This document shows positions 21,271 through 51,616 of a DNA stretch of 64,000 bases, one piece after another (position 1 is the stretch's first letter; each line of letters starts with the position of its first letter). The notes beneath the pieces were generated by a model. It worked only from the letters and a program-made list of their open reading frames with translations. It was not told the origin of the DNA and made no database searches. This DNA comes from Echinometra lucunter (taxonomy: Eukaryota; Echinodermata; Echinoidea; Camarodonta; Echinometridae). The position numbers were made by a program, and so were the translations under genes. Location of the stretch: positions 1,712,256-1,776,255 of the forward strand of contig CM057165.1 in assembly GCA_029962745.1 (NCBI GenBank), given 5' to 3'.

Positions 21271-21759
21271 TATCATTATTCTCATTATTTTTTTAATTGA
21301 CCATCGTCCCCTCTATCACTCCCCCATCCCTGATTAAATAATCATGTCTACACTGCTAAATGCAGTTGTGATAGCATCCTATTCTGTACTTCACTCATTC
21401 TCAAATTGACTCATATCCTGTTTATACATGTATTTGACTCAGTAGTTGGACCATGCTCATGTGCTTGTACTCTATAGCCACATTTATGTACTGGCTTCTC
21501 AAACATTTCCTTCCATTATTGATTGTAAATACCTCACAGAGAGACATTTTCGCTTTTTGATACTTTCATACATGTAGGTTAATTTTACACCAACTATTTA
21601 GAATAGAATCAGGCTATGGGCCATTGGGAAAATAAGTGTTGAACCACTCACATACAGTCCTAAAAATCACTCCAGATTATAAACATATGCCAGACATGCT
21701 TGAATTGGATTTTTCTCAGTCTCACTCATGTGAATTTTTAATTTCATTTTAGTCTTCTA

Positions 21760-22870
21760 TATAGACCAATCTGGCTTATCGTGGGCAGCAGATGATCCGC
21801 AAAAACTGCGGTGTCCCCATAGAGTTAGTGCAGTGCATTTCTGCGTTGTCTCGCAACTGTATGTAGCGCAAAGATCATATGGATTATAAATCCATTCCCA
21901 ACCATAGAGTCACATACACACTATGATACGCACTAACTTTGGGACACCGCGGTAATTGCGCTACCCACAAATCGCTTCTTGGATCAGTCTACGGTATAGA
22001 CCAATTTCACCTCCGGTTTATGTATTTGGCCCTCTATCGGCGACGCCATTGCTGCGGTGGGCAAGCACGCTGACCGCCATTGGCTCCGTGTACAAAATAA
22101 TAATAATAAATAATAATAATAGATGGGATTTGTAATGCGCCAAATCCACTCTGCAGAGTGCCCAAGGCGCTCTATAAAATGAATGTAAGATATGAGATAT
22201 GCCCGGATATTGTTCCATTTACTTTATTCTAGATCAATAAAATAAAGCATGGATACATGGGTAGATGAGGTAAGACAATGGCCATATCTGACAGATGAAG
22301 GTATGATGTATTTTTGTACTTTCGATGGTTTTTCAACTTAGTTTTGTCAGTAAAAGTTCGATTGCAGCATAGAAGCCGTAGTAATCGGGAGCTCTCAATC
22401 TTATCCTGTTTACAAAGTCATGTTTTCACTCATTAAATTTTACGCCAAAGTACATAATGATTATGTTTCTTGACTTCAAAGTCCTTTCTGTTGATGTTTT
22501 TACCCACTGGCGAAGAATTCCTTCACATTGCTTATGGAAACCTGTGTAGGGAGTACGGCTTCTCACACAAACAGGCTTTATGAGTCAAAAGCGAGTGAAT
22601 TTCGCACTCAGATAGCTTCCAATTTTTAAACTTCCTTCAATTCTTGTGGCATTTGAGCACCGCACAGCTGCAACCCAAACTTCCCTGATAATTTCTAATT
22701 GCAAATATTAAAAGAAATCTGCATATATTGGTCAAAATAGACTAGAAATCGAACGAATGTACATAACGCGCTATTGACTTGTGTACTATAAAAGTTGGAG
22801 TGCTTACCGCAGTATGTCGAACTGTGTCAAACAGTCTGCTGCCCTCTTGCTTTGCGGGATTGGTCTATAT
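21760..22870. mobile_element. TIR element with TATAGACCAATC ends
   Basis: TATAGACCAATC at the left and GATTGGTCTATA at the right face each other, with matching subterminal GGGCAGCAGA / TCTGCTGCCC. A third TATAGACCAAT occurs internally at about 21995, and inner segments (GTGTCCCCATAGAGTTAGTG / CACTAACTTTGGGACACC) also pair, suggesting nested or repeated insertions. A SINE end sits inside. Confidence 0.6.
22096..22190 (-). mobile_element. SINE 3' end, reverse orientation
   Basis: On the minus strand: GCGCCTTGGGCACTCTGCAG, then GGCGCATTACAAATCCC, then ATTATTATTATT repeats. This is a SINE tail of the kind seen at 30905-30972. Confidence 0.5.
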
Positions 22871-23176
22871 ATTGATAATGGACAGTACTGGTGTACTAAA
22901 CAAACTGAAACCACTCTTTAAAATGAGACAGTGCTACAAAACGTAAATCAGTGTTCATGTTGGTAAAATATATTATTTGTATATTGCATACAGTATATTC
23001 TTTAAGGTATAACATAAACTTATACAATCTACAATAAAGTACATGTACATGTAGTAATAATGCATACAGAATTTCAAATACAATACATGTACAAAATATG
23101 ACAATGTACACAAACTTGCACAATTTAGTAAGCATTATAGCAGTCCATAGTACATCACTGATATATAATTTAACAA

Positions 23177-23830
23177 TTGAAGAAACTGGTGGAAGTGGTT
23201 AAGAGAAGTGGGTTGAGATGGATGGGTCATGTGATGAGGAGGAAAGATGATGAGACTGTGAAAAGATCATGGGATCAGGAAGTGGATGGCATGAGGCCTA
23301 GGGGAAGGGGTAGACCAAGAACTACACAGAATAAAATGGTGAGGAGCAGGGTTCTCACTAGAAAAAAATCCACACACGGTTCCCACTCTGCGCAGGACAT
23401 GGAAATTTCGGAAGTTTTAAGGAATGACACCTAAAGTTAGGTGTGGCAGCGGTATATGCTATAGTAAAAGGATGAAAAATACTTTTTGGTAAGCAGGAGT
23501 TGTCTACTAATGGTATAAAAGTAAAAATACATTGCCAAAAAGCAAAACAATCTGTGACATTTATCATTAATGTTAGGAATATATACTCCGATATTATTTT
23601 ATCCTTGTTGCCATGCATGGTGCACAGATTTCACACATGGTTCTTCCTTGTCTGAAACCCTTTACGCATGGTATTGGAACCATGGGTGTTATGTACTGAC
23701 GAGAACCATGGTGAGGAGGGAATACGGGAGGGTTAGGCTAAAAGAGAAGGATGCTGAACATAAGAACAAGTGGAGAGAGGGAGAACTATCATGGCGCAAA
23801 GGTCAGTGACCCCTCGGCTGACTGTAATAA
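23177..23830 (+). pseudogene. LINE reverse-transcriptase ORF C-terminal fragment, interrupted
   Basis: The frame at 23177-23346 encodes GLRWMGHVMRRKDD and GRGRPRTT, the basic C-terminal motif (LRWxGHVxRxxD, then GRGRPxxxW) typical of LINE ORF2 ends, RTE/CR1-like. The frame resumes after 23719 (RLKEKDAEHKNKWREG). Between them lies a hAT-like MITE with an exact target duplication, so this was one fragment before insertion. The upstream polymerase domain is absent. Confidence 0.7.
23347..23710. mobile_element. hAT-like MITE with 8-bp target duplication GTGAGGAG
   Basis: Termini CAGGGTTCTC and GAGAACCATG are inverted with one mismatch. GTGAGGAG stands immediately outside both (23339-23346 and 23711-23718). 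An 8-bp duplication and CAGGG-type ends are hAT hallmarks. 364 bp, non-coding. Confidence 0.85.
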
Positions 23831-25216
23831 TGATGATGAATGGTCAGCACCAAGAGAGAACACATCTCTATCTGAATGTACAATATCTTCTATAATATAT
23901 GGTCCATCCATAATGTTGCATCCAACAATATGAAGCTGATAGTGATCACATATTTTTCAATCATATCAAGCATTCATAATACAGAGCACCATTTGAAAAT
24001 TGAAAATCTACTGATTTTTGTTATTTTTAATGTCAAGTACCGTATTGACAGGATTAACTCTTTTTTGTTATGAAAAATAATCTAATTTAAACCACATTCA
24101 AGTGAAATGTAACTTTCCAAACTTACATGCAGAAAGTGAACTATCCTCTTTGTCTAAGTTGACAATTATTCAGTCATTGATGAAGATCAAAAAAAAAATT
24201 ACAAAAAAAAAAAAAAAAACATTTAAGGATATAAAAGACATTTCATATAAAATATACAGTACATGTAATATGCAGTACTTAACAGAAGATTTTAATCATA
24301 ACACAACACAAAAATGTAGAGTATATAAATTGCACATTCATAAACAAGTTTAAAATTCTTAAAATCTAATTTCATTTAAAAAGTGAGAAAAGAATTGACA
24401 GAATCAAGATGCATAAAGCAATCTATCATTCTATTACCATGTTCTATATTGTATTAACACTGCCTGAATTGTTTACGAATCATGTTTATTCATACAGCTG
24501 TACATTAAGTACATGTGCATTGTATGTTCCATCTGTTCTTGTCTATTATCCGTTACCTGAAAATAAAATAATAAAATAACAAAAATAAATATCGTTTTGA
24601 AATCTTAATGCTCAAACTAGAACCTGTACAATCTATATTTCCCTTTCAAAACATATGATGCACCAATGACAAAATTTATTTCTTAAATCCTCTGTGAGTT
24701 TTTTGAATATTTTTAATGTTAGTTGCCTTGGCTTTGGATTTCCTTACATCACTTTGGGCAATATGACCTTGCTCTGATAATGGTTCCTGAATGAAAAGTA
24801 CTGTTCAATATATTTTTTCATTTCACCAAAGTACACAGTATTTTTCTACTGCTATACACAAAATATGAGTGACTGAAGCACAGAGTATGTGTTAGAATAA
24901 GGAAAACCAGTACAATATCCACCATTGCTGGCTAGTATGGCATTTGGCATTTACTTGCTTCATGCTTTTTTAGTCAAAGGTAGAACTTGAAGGTAGTTAG
25001 GGGTTTGGGATGCAATTTAATTTTGAGAAGGCTGACATAACTTGCAGGGTGTAGGATTTAAGTGGAGGATTCCATTACTGTTAGGAACTGCCACAGGACT
25101 CAGAGAACTATTGGGTTCCCTCAGCTCAGATAATATGTAAGCTCATGTGATGAGGCATCACAATTGATGGAATGTTTTAATTGTGGAGGTTGTCATCGTA
25201 ATGTGTCCTGTCAGCA
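23831..25216. other. AT-rich stretch 3' of BBLN, nothing coding recognised
   Basis: Lies downstream of the BBLN stop on the minus strand and probably includes its 3' untranslated region. Several minus-strand AATAAA candidates exist, for example near 24484 and 24677, but none can be chosen from sequence. No exons or clear repeats seen. Confidence 0.5.
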
Positions 25217-27891
25217 TCAAGATGTTTCTCCATGGTGATGATCCTTGTCATGTGACCCAGCATCTCCTGTCCTAGCCGAGGTAAGTTCCTCATATTCTTG
25301 ACGACTGGCTGCAAGCAGCGCCCTCAGTTTAGCATTCAGGTCATCGTTCTTCTGATCCAGTTGGTCCAAGCAGGAGTCAATTTGGTCTAAGGTTTGCTCT
25401 AGTGCTGCATATTCTGTTGATGAAATAACATAATATAAGGAGTAATGCGTTGATTCAGCCTCAAAAGTCATAAAATAAGTTGATTAAGTTTATAGAAATA
25501 ATAGAAATAAGTTCAAATTTAACATTAGACAACGAGTATGACTGTCAAATTTCAGTCCTCAAAAATTCATTTCACTATTATTAACCTAATAATGAGTATT
25601 ATGGTATGTTAGGTATACTCCAGCAGACTTTGATGAAATGAATTGGTTAGTCCCTATGAATCATATCCTACAATCAACAAACACTATGAAAACGGGGGAA
25701 AAAATACATGAGGCATGCAACTGATGCAAGGGCTCAAGGCAAAGTCAACCCAGAAATGCAAAAAAAAAAAAAAGGCAGTGTATACAGCCACACGCGTGTG
25801 TCTTTACCTTACGGCCCCACGCGTGTGGTTGTATCCACAGCATCGACATTAGGATACAGCCACACTTGTCTGGATTCTCACTTGTACACTGTGCTGTGAC
25901 AGCTATTGCTAGAGTATGCACACAAGTGATGTGTATTAATGCAACGGTATTGCATCTTGGATCATCACAAAGGTTTTATCTCTTGAAATTCACTGACTTA
26001 CAAACAATATATTTACTTCATTATTGTCACCTGCTTGTCGATCAGGTGAGAATGAAGTGAAAATATTGTTGTACAATAAGTGAATCGAGAGATAAAACCT
26101 TCATGACAATCAAAGATGCAAGTTGTAATACTGTTGCATGAATACACATCGCTTGTGCAGTTCATACACTAGTGATAGCTGTCGCTGCACAGAGTACAAG
26201 TGATCGAATTCAGACAAGTGTGGCTGTATCCTAATGTCGATGCTGTGGATACAACCACACGCGTGTGGCTGTAAGGTAAATACACATGCGTGTGGCTGTA
26301 GATCTATACACTGCAAAAAAAAAAACCAAAAAAAAGAGCCCTGGAAACAGTGGAATTCAGTGGAAAATTTTAATTTTAACTTAAGTTAGTAAATATCTTT
26401 ATACCTTTATACCGCATCTACTGGAAAAATACAGTTGTTCCTGCAGTCAAGTTTCCAGGTCTATCTTGTTGTCTTCCTAGCTTGGATAAGTCAAGTTTCC
26501 AGGTCTAACTTTTTGTCTTCCTAGCTTGGATAAGTTTGAAACCGAGTCTGTGCTATTTGTGCAATGTGCTGTGCCACTGTGTTGAAATGAAAAAGACACT
26601 ATTCCCATGCGTGAACATAATGCCACGCGGACCAGAACTTGTCTAACTTTGTCTTGAAGCCATTCATTGTTGATGCTGTGACTACCTCAGCAGGCAGAGA
26701 GTTCCAGTCATTGACCACTCTAACACTGAAGGTGTTTTGTCTCACTGCCAGTCTACTCCTTTTCAAAAACAGCTTGTAAGGGTGGCCACGAGTTGATTGA
26801 GTGGTAGCTGATGTGAAGAATAGGTCTCTGTTCACATCATCAATGCCATGAATTATCTTATAGACTTGTATCATGTCACCTCTTCGCAGTCTGTACTTGA
26901 TGGAGGGTAATTTCATTTCATGCAGTCTTCTACCATAGTCCATATCTTTCAGGGCTGGTACTAGCTTGGTCGCTCGTCGCTGGACTTTCTCAATAGCCTT
27001 CAAGTCAGAAGCATATCTTGGGTACCATATTCCATTCGCATATTCAAGTATTGGTCTCACAAGTGACTTGTACAACCTTTTGATGTTTTCTTTGTCTCTA
27101 TGTAAGAAAGTGCGTCGAATCATAGCAAGCACACGATTTGCTTTCAAGACTGCATTGGCTACATGGGAATGGAATTTCAGTTGAGAGTCAATAATGACTC
27201 CCAGGTCTCTTTCCTCTGAAACTTCCTCCAGCACATCTCCATCCAGATGATACTGATGATGGGTATTCTGATGACCTAGATGGAGAGATCTGCACTTCAT
27301 TGTATTAAACTGGAGCTGCCACTTCTTGGACCACTCAGTTAAGTTGTCTAGGTCAGCTTGTAGCCTGTCGCAGTCATCCTCCATTCTGATCTCTCTGAAG
27401 AGTTTGGTGTCATCGGCATATATCTTCACGATACTGCTTACTACATCAGGGAGATCGTTGATGAATACCACAAAAACTGTTGGTCCGAGGACACTACCCT
27501 GAGGCACTCCACTTCTCACAGGTAACCACTGTGAAATTTTTCCATTCATGACGACTCTCTGCCTCCGGTGGGTTAAGAAACAAGAAATACAGAATAGCCC
27601 CTGATATTCTCATAGGATCCAATGTAAACTGTAATACAATGAAGAAAATTTGAGCGGGTGGGCTCAAAAGTAGCCCCGGAACATAATTAGAGTACTTAAT
27701 TTTTTCCCAGTATGAAAGTCAAGGAACAGAGTCTACAGACCTTGTTCTGCTGTATCTTCAAGAAGTTCATCTTGCTCTGATATCGACATGTTATTTTCCA
27801 TTTCTTCATTTTCTTCGTTGTTTTCTTCTTCTTCTTCACTGGCTCCATGTCGTTCAAGTGGCTCGGGATGATTTATTTCTCCATTAGCCAT
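25217..27891 (-). CDS. BBLN: bublin coiled-coil protein (UPF0184 / C9orf16)
   Basis: Small coiled-coil protein; family members are associated with intermediate filaments in C. elegans. Two exons: 27891-27741 (ATG, 50 codons plus one base) and 25413-25217 (stop TGA), joined G|AA in phase to give 115 residues. Donor GTCTGT is weak; acceptor is CAACAG. Exon 2 carries the signature EYAALEQTLDQIDSCLDQLD then QKNDDLNAKLRALLAASRQE, closely resembling human C9orf16 (EYAA, LDQI-SCLD-L--KND). Exon 1 is acidic (runs of E and N) and longer than in the human protein (83 residues). The intron holds a fold-back element and a LINE. A MAN start with an ATG in good context supports the N-terminus. Confidence 0.9.
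25775..26314. mobile_element. 540-bp palindromic fold-back element
   Basis: GCAGTGTATA at 25775 is matched by TATACACTGC ending 26314. The arms run almost to the centre near 26040: CCACACGCGTGTG, then TCCACAGCATCGACATTAGG, then CACACTTGTCTG are all found inverted in the right half. The arms have diverged by scattered substitutions. Flanked by A runs on both sides. It is in the BBLN intron. Confidence 0.88.
26430..27600 (-). mobile_element. 5'-truncated CR1-like LINE
   Basis: Contains the reverse-transcriptase frame at 27549-26599. Homology extends a little upstream (FLTHRRQRVV before the first Met) and ends near 27600. Downstream, two 43-44-bp tandem copies of CAAGTTTCCAGGTCTA..TAGCTTGGATAAGT (about 26447-26535) resemble the short 3' repeats of CR1-type elements. 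Confidence 0.8.
26599..27549 (-). CDS. LINE reverse transcriptase, C-terminal two-thirds (intact open frame, 5' truncated)
   Basis: 316 codons without stops. Motifs in order: RSGVPQGSVLGPTVFVVFIN (finger/palm block), KIYADDTKLF (catalytic YADD), WSKKWQLQFNTMKCRSLHLG, DLGVIIDSQLKFHSHV, then SLVRPILEYANGIWYP and the thumb/C-terminal region ending VRVVNDWNSLP. This order and the F/YADD plus GVIID block are CR1/Jockey-group features. The endonuclease domain and the upstream palm motifs are missing, so the copy is dead despite the open frame. Located inside the BBLN intron in the same orientation as BBLN. Confidence 0.9.
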   Translation of the reverse strand: MNGKISQWLPVRSGVPQGSVLGPTVFVVFINDLPDVVSSIVKIYADDTKLFREIRMEDDCDRLQADLDNLTEWSKKWQLQFNTMKCRSLHLGHQNTHHQYHLDGDVLEEVSEERDLGVIIDSQLKFHSHVANAVLKANRVLAMIRRTFLHRDKENIKRLYKSLVRPILEYANGIWYPRYASDLKAIEKVQRRATKLVPALKDMDYGRRLHEMKLPSIKYRLRRGDMIQVYKIIHGIDDVNRDLFFTSATTQSTRGHPYKLFLKRSRLAVRQNTFSVRVVNDWNSLPAEVVTASTMNGFKTKLDKFWSAWHYVHAWE

Positions 27892-28846
27892 TATTGGGAA
27901 TAAAATGCAGATAAAACTGTACAACAATATGGCTTAAATCAGCAAACTAGAAGTTATAATTGAGATCCGACTAAGCTGAATGAGGTGCAGTCGTGATCAC
28001 TGTGCAATATGCAATTTGCAATGCATATAGAGAGGTGTTTTACACACTAGCAGCTAAACTAGTGAATGGGACTGATGTATATATTTCATTTCATATGGAC
28101 GGTATCATTCGTAAAACAGGGGTGTAAATTTTGCCTACTCTTGATATTTACAATTATCGGCCAGATTCTACTTATTTTGTAGCTTTTTGATATAATTTTC
28201 AATATTTAAAAGAAGTTTCTATCTCCATATTATTCTGATATACTCGTATGATTTCTTACGTTGTTTTGAATAAATTTGATTAAGACCCCATTTATTTTCA
28301 ACGAACCGTTCAAGAGCATTTCTCTGATTGAGCCCGCTTTGTGTACCTGTACCGGTGTTTTCTCTGAGTGTATTGTAAGTAGAATCTCACTAAATCTCCC
28401 TTATACGTTCCATAAATAATATAAAAACATAATTTCTTGAAATTATGATATTCTATGTTTACTTTAGATATGGTATTTTGTAATGATAAAGTGGATTTAT
28501 TGTGCTATCGAGATTATTGAACGTTGATTTTCTATTTTGAGTAAGGAGTGAGCAAGAAGAAAGACGTGTAAGTTTGCATACGTGACACATACGTACACAG
28601 TACGAGGAAAGCCAAGCCGGATGAGGGACGCTGGCTTGTTTTCACTTGGCTTACAATGAGCAAATGTACGTAAGAGTTACGTTAGTTGTAATATCCTTTT
28701 AAGGCATCTTGCTTTGTGTGTTTTTGGCCAACATTGCTGCTTGCAAAACTGAAGAAAAGAGAGGTGAATTTAATGAGACTTCTTCCATGTCTTCACATCA
28801 CATTTGTATTTTACATGTTAGCACATCAACAACACAAGCAACAACA
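27892..28846. promoter_or_regulatory. divergent promoter region of BBLN (-) and DDX39B (+)
   Basis: The 955 bp between the two start codons must hold both promoters and 5' untranslated exons. A small inverted repeat (AAGCCAAGCC / GGCTTG..CTTGGCTT) lies at about 28600-28655. The DDX39B ATG is in good context (ACAACAATGG). No TATA box stands out and no transcription start can be fixed. Confidence 0.55.
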
Positions 28847-41477
<12,631 letters not shown>

Positions 41478-42960
41478 GCCTGTTGTCTTCGAGGCTGGAC
41501 ATCACATCTGCAATCTTTCTACCTGTAGGGGCTCTCTACAACCCTTTTCCATAAAGGAGAATGTCATTAATGAGTGCTATTTGCTTATTTTTGTATATAA
41601 ATATTTGTATTTTCCCTGTTGGGTGTTGCATCTGTAAAATAATGAAATTCCACTAATTTTAGTGATATCAGCAGGGTCTTCTTTCTTTCCTTCTTTCTTT
41701 TTTTTTTTCCCTTTTTTTTTTTTCTTTTTTTTTCTTTTCACTTTTCATAATGTTGTAGTATGTATTCAGTTTATGTGGAGTAGTACTGTTACATTTCATC
41801 TGGGAGTACCTGAGAGCAGAACATTTCCATGGAGATCACTTTGCTAAGCCACAAAGTTATTACAAAAAATAGATTAGAAATATTTGCTTTGAATCTTTGT
41901 AATGATTAATGACTGATTCCTAATTCTTTTTCTTTTTTTTTCAAAGTCAACCTCTTCACAGCTTGATATAATGTTTTACTCCAAGCAAAGAACATGATGG
42001 AGATTTTTACACAAACCTGAAATTCATCCTTGAAATAGAATGCGCTAATGTTTATTTGTTGTAATATTTTCAAGGAAACGTTTTAATTAGACCATTGTGG
42101 AGCTAACGAGGTTACAAAAATCTGTGTGCATTTTCTTAAGAAAATCTTTTATGTGTACAGGTACTTAACAGTCTTTTTAGAGTGAAACATTTGCAGTGCA
42201 TATGTAAGAGGTATCTAAATCCTCCTCAGAACAGAGTATTTTACTGACTTGAAGTTGTAAAGCTTTGAATGTACCTGTCTACTCTCAAAAAAACTTGTGG
42301 AAATGATTACGGTATTTTAAACATGGACTTTGTTTGATTTTCAGAAATGTAACAGTAGTTTTTAAAGCTTTAAAAATTCAAAGAATGAGATATGTTGCAT
42401 ATCTGTTGAACATATGCCCTGTATGACTGCATTAAAGCTGCAATGAAAGCATCGTCTACTTGCACATACTGTTTCTTTATATCACTTCTGGAGTGTTTTA
42501 TTGTGTCATCGATTTGGCTCAGGTTTATATGTCCACATTCAAATGTATTAAATGAACATGACAACCAAAAATTTTAGTCAGTTCATTCTGTGTTGGCATA
42601 ACGTAACTATATTTAGATGTAACAACTACAGTATGTTAGATTGATAAGGAGATTGACTGACAAAAAGGGCTTTAAAAGATGTAGAAATTATGACCTCAGA
42701 AATTTTCATGACAGTCTCCTGTTTTAAATTGTTCATCAGTGGTTTTCATGGTATGCCTTTTGTGTGATAAAATGATTTCAAGCACACTTCAGTGATTTTT
42801 GCTCTGTCTTTGCAAAAACAACCTCAAAACAACATAACGAACTACATGTACTAATGCAGAGAGAAAAGTTAGCTACCATATGTCCCGTTTGTTCAATTTA
42901 ATGATGTATAAGTGAAGAAAAATTTTTGTAATAAAGTATTGTTCAAACTTTAATGCCTGC
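41478..42960 (+). other. DDX39B 3' untranslated region (inferred)
   Basis: Follows the TAA at 41475-41477. An AATAAA at 42930-42935 followed by GTATTG is a plausible poly(A) signal, giving a 3' UTR of about 1.5 kb. It contains T-rich tracts at 41690-41735. There is no other gene on either strand. Confidence 0.45.
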
Positions 42961-43436
42961 TGTCATTATGTCAACATTTTCTTGTTTGCATTGCACCTGT
43001 TATGAATATTGAAAACTGAGGAAGAGTTCAAGTCTATACAGTTTTCATTTGACTGAAAATGTGCTTAGGTTTGTGAAGTATTGTTTGATTTTAGTCCATG
43101 GAATGGTTAGCAATATTCTTACAGATATGTGTATAGGGAAATCTGAATGCAGAACTTCTGCTAGCTGTGCACTTGCTGACTACATGTGAAGATATTTTGA
43201 TTGCATGTGTATTGCTTTTTAGGTGGATTGAGCATGGGCTGTGTGGATGTGAGTGTGCTGTATACGGATAAGATACCAAGGGTGGGTTCAAGTGATAGGG
43301 AGGGAGGACATAACGGTTCCATGACATTTGCTCCGGCTCCTGCTCCCATGGAAAATATGCATGTTAAGCCAAACATAAAACATAACCCCAAACCTAACAC
43401 TAACCTAAATCCTTATCCTCACATTATTCTAAGTCA

Positions 43437-43826
43437 TAAAGCTCACTGCACACTATACAATCAGCCTGCGATCTGATTTTGGACAAATATATCATAGCAC
43501 TTGATATGAACATTCAAACATATAAAATCTTAATAAAGTTCCAAATAGCGGTATGATTAATAAAATTAAAATTTGGGTCTATTTGGAGCCTCCCTGTAGG
43601 AATAAAAGCGAACTTAATTCCAAATCGTAGTGACGTCACAGCAATCTTGCGATTGGCTATGTCTGAAGCCGATTTGGCCTTTACTCCAACCACAAGGCCT
43701 TCAGTTACCAACCAAATTACGATTTTAGTATTCCTATATTTATTCCGAAATCCAAATAAGAACTTTTAACTTGTTTAAACTTTCATATCAGGTCGCAGGC
43801 GGATCGTATAGTGTGCGGTGGGCTTA
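43437..43826. mobile_element. fold-back MITE with about 45-bp arms
   Basis: AAGCTCACTGCACACTATAC then AATCAGCCTGCGA at the left is inverted as TCGCAGGCGGATCGTATAGT then GTGCGGTGGGCTTA at the right. Non-coding. It lies between the DDX39B and PTGES2 3' ends; flanks 42961-43436 and 43827-44076 show nothing else. Confidence 0.75.
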
Positions 43827-44076
43827 ACCCTTGTCACAACCCCAACCAATAACAATATTCGATACACATAGATGACCCATGTACAAGTACTACAAAGTTT
43901 TTTTGCTTCTAAGAAAGAAACTGGAACAAATCATCTGAGAGTGAAGTTACTTTTAATATTCAATTGATGGTGTAAAACACAGCAAAGTGTAATCACAATT
44001 TCAACATGAATCAAATTTTAATTCACCCATCTTTCAGATTGGTTTCTTTTCACCTGGAAGAATGTTATGTACATCT

Positions 44077-44214
44077 GGGAAACATTTCATCAAGTGTCTT
44101 GTCAGCGATTTTTACCGACAACTGTTATAAGCTACTGAAATCCTTGCATCTGATTCACTTTGAGCAAATTTGTCAGTAAAGATCATTAACAAAACACTTC
44201 ACGAAATGCTCCCC
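44077..44214. mobile_element. short fold-back MITE (same family as 39619-39732)
   Basis: GGGAAACATTTCATCAAGTG, then TTGTCAGCGATTTTT, pair with the right arm ending ACACTTCACGAAATGCTCCC. The interior keeps CCTTGCATCTGATT and GAGCAAATTTGTCAGTAAA. Confidence 0.72.
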
Positions 44215-44880
44215 AGCACTCCTTCACACAAACACTGACTACATGACATATCATGTCCATGAAATTACATGTATAATTAGGTTTCATTTTGGTGAAGAAA
44301 CATACAATGTTATTCCTCAAAAAGGGAATACATATAATCGAACATGTGTATTCCACTACTCTTCAAAGAGATTGTTGCATTGTTCAGTTTTAGTTATTCT
44401 AATTTACTCTAAACAAAACTGAAATAACTAAATTCCAAGTGTGATAAAGCTGAGCCTAGCTTTAACATAGATGTCCTTTGTGGAATTTCAATTAACAATA
44501 TCATTATCTCAGATATTCCACACACATGTATTTCATAATTGCCAGATATAGATGTTTTTACTCTGAACAAAGAAATGGTATGGACAAGTTTTCAACTCTT
44601 ACACAGGTATAATATGATCTGATTTATGCAATATACATGTATTCCAACACCCCTCTGAAATACTATGTAACTGTATATTAATATTACATGACTAAGGAAG
44701 AAAGAGAGTCCAAACTGCTGACAGCTTACAGCTTGGAAACCATGAAAACAAAATCTTTGGAGTTTAGAGAATTGCTTCTCATAAGAATAATTTGCAGACA
44801 GTTTTGATCAACATTTGTCTGCCAAAAAGACATGGAAAATGATGAAAAACATTGATGAAATTTACCTTCCAGTTTCCCTC

Positions 44881-45235
44881 TTAAAGAGGGTACCCAATGC
44901 TGAAACAGTGTTAGTTCATTTATTAGCAGAAAATCATGACCTCAAAATGACGTCAGAGTGGGTACCTTGTCGCGCAATTCTAGCAAAATGCGCGCAAGGT
45001 ATAATACAAATTGTACAGTCTAGCGCCCAGCACAACTGCAATGCGCGAAGCTGGGTACCCACTTTTATGTCATACCTCATACTCAAATTTTTTGGTCAAC
45101 TCTTGACTTTTTATGAGAAAATTAGCCAAAATGCATTGATTTCGATTGAAAATCATCGAATTTTTTGTTACTGTTCTTAGAATTCTATTCTCGATCATAC
45201 ATCAAAAAAATTTTACCACTGTGTAATCACTTTAA
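44881..45235 (-). mobile_element. TTAA-flanked MITE family A, copy 4 (internally deleted)
   Basis: Reverse orientation: TTAA-AGAGGGTACCC at 44881 and GTGTAATCACT-TTAA ending 45235. About 355 bp against about 475-486 for full copies. Confidence 0.88.
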
Positions 45236-46379
45236 GCACACTACAACCACTCCAATTCAACTTCAAATATTACAGTCCTTTGATGATACATTATGGCATC
45301 ATCATAGCAAATTATTCTCAAAATTACAAATTTGCATCTTTGTGAAATCACTCAATTCCACGCCATAAATCTCCAATCGACTTTGGATATCATTTTTGAG
45401 AAACTGAATTGAACGGAATAAAAACTGTAGATATTGAATTTCACACTATGATCATGAAGTCAACATCAACGTCTACAAGTACCTGAATATTCTATAAAAA
45501 CTTAGATAATCACTTGAAGCTGGAAAACAAATAATTTTGCATGATCAAAAGACTAATAGAAAACATGGCATGATTACCATTGACAGAATAGAAAGACAAG
45601 AGACAAAAAGGGTATGATTGCTTGACCTAAATTATTAAGGTCCACTGATTTTTGAAGCCAGAATCGTACAGGAGTCTTTAAGGTCTTTTCAAGTCATTTT
45701 CATATTTGGAGATGAATTTGATCTATCAACACTTGGAAAAGCCAAACTTCAGTGAAGAAATACATGCCATGGCCAATATTTTTCACGATTAAAGAAAGGT
45801 AAAGACATTTGAAAGCATGGATTAATTTTATGAAGAACCATCGTAGAGGATCATACGGGTGGCTGTAATCCATGTTCACCTATCTTTAATAAACATGTAT
45901 CTTTTCAGGTAATTTTACCCCACTGTGACTTTCATCTATTTGAAATACATTATTCACATTTATATACACTCTAAGCAAGTCCATCAAAATCACATATAGT
46001 TTATGGAAGTTAGAACCAATGAAAGCAAACCCGTGAGACAGGTGGGAACGACTAAATAATTCGCCTGGAAAACGACTGAATAATTCATTATACATGATAA
46101 CATATAAACATCCCATTACTAATGTATTCAAATTTATAGATATGTAAGATCCCCTCCAGACAAACTATTCAATCAACTCCTTCTGTATTTTAGTAACAAT
46201 CTAATAAGTTACTAACATGTTGGGCAAATATTTTGAGAGCATCAAGGTTGTCAACAGTAACTTTTCTTGTAGAAATGCATAACTTTGCATAAATAAGAAT
46301 ACATTAGTAGCCTTGTTTACTAGGTTAGCCCATCCTGAGAGCACAGCTATGAATGAATTTCATTACATTATAAGTGGGG
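45236..46379. other. AT-rich sequence 3' of PTGES2
   Basis: Includes the probable PTGES2 3' untranslated region on the minus strand. No exon or repeat was recognised. Confidence 0.5.

Positions 46380-51616
<5,237 letters not shown>

Noticed and set aside
43201..43476. 91-codon frame near 43.3 kb
   Set aside because: Low-complexity Asn/Pro/Lys-rich tail from a CCTAACCCTAA-like stretch; no splice partners or homology.
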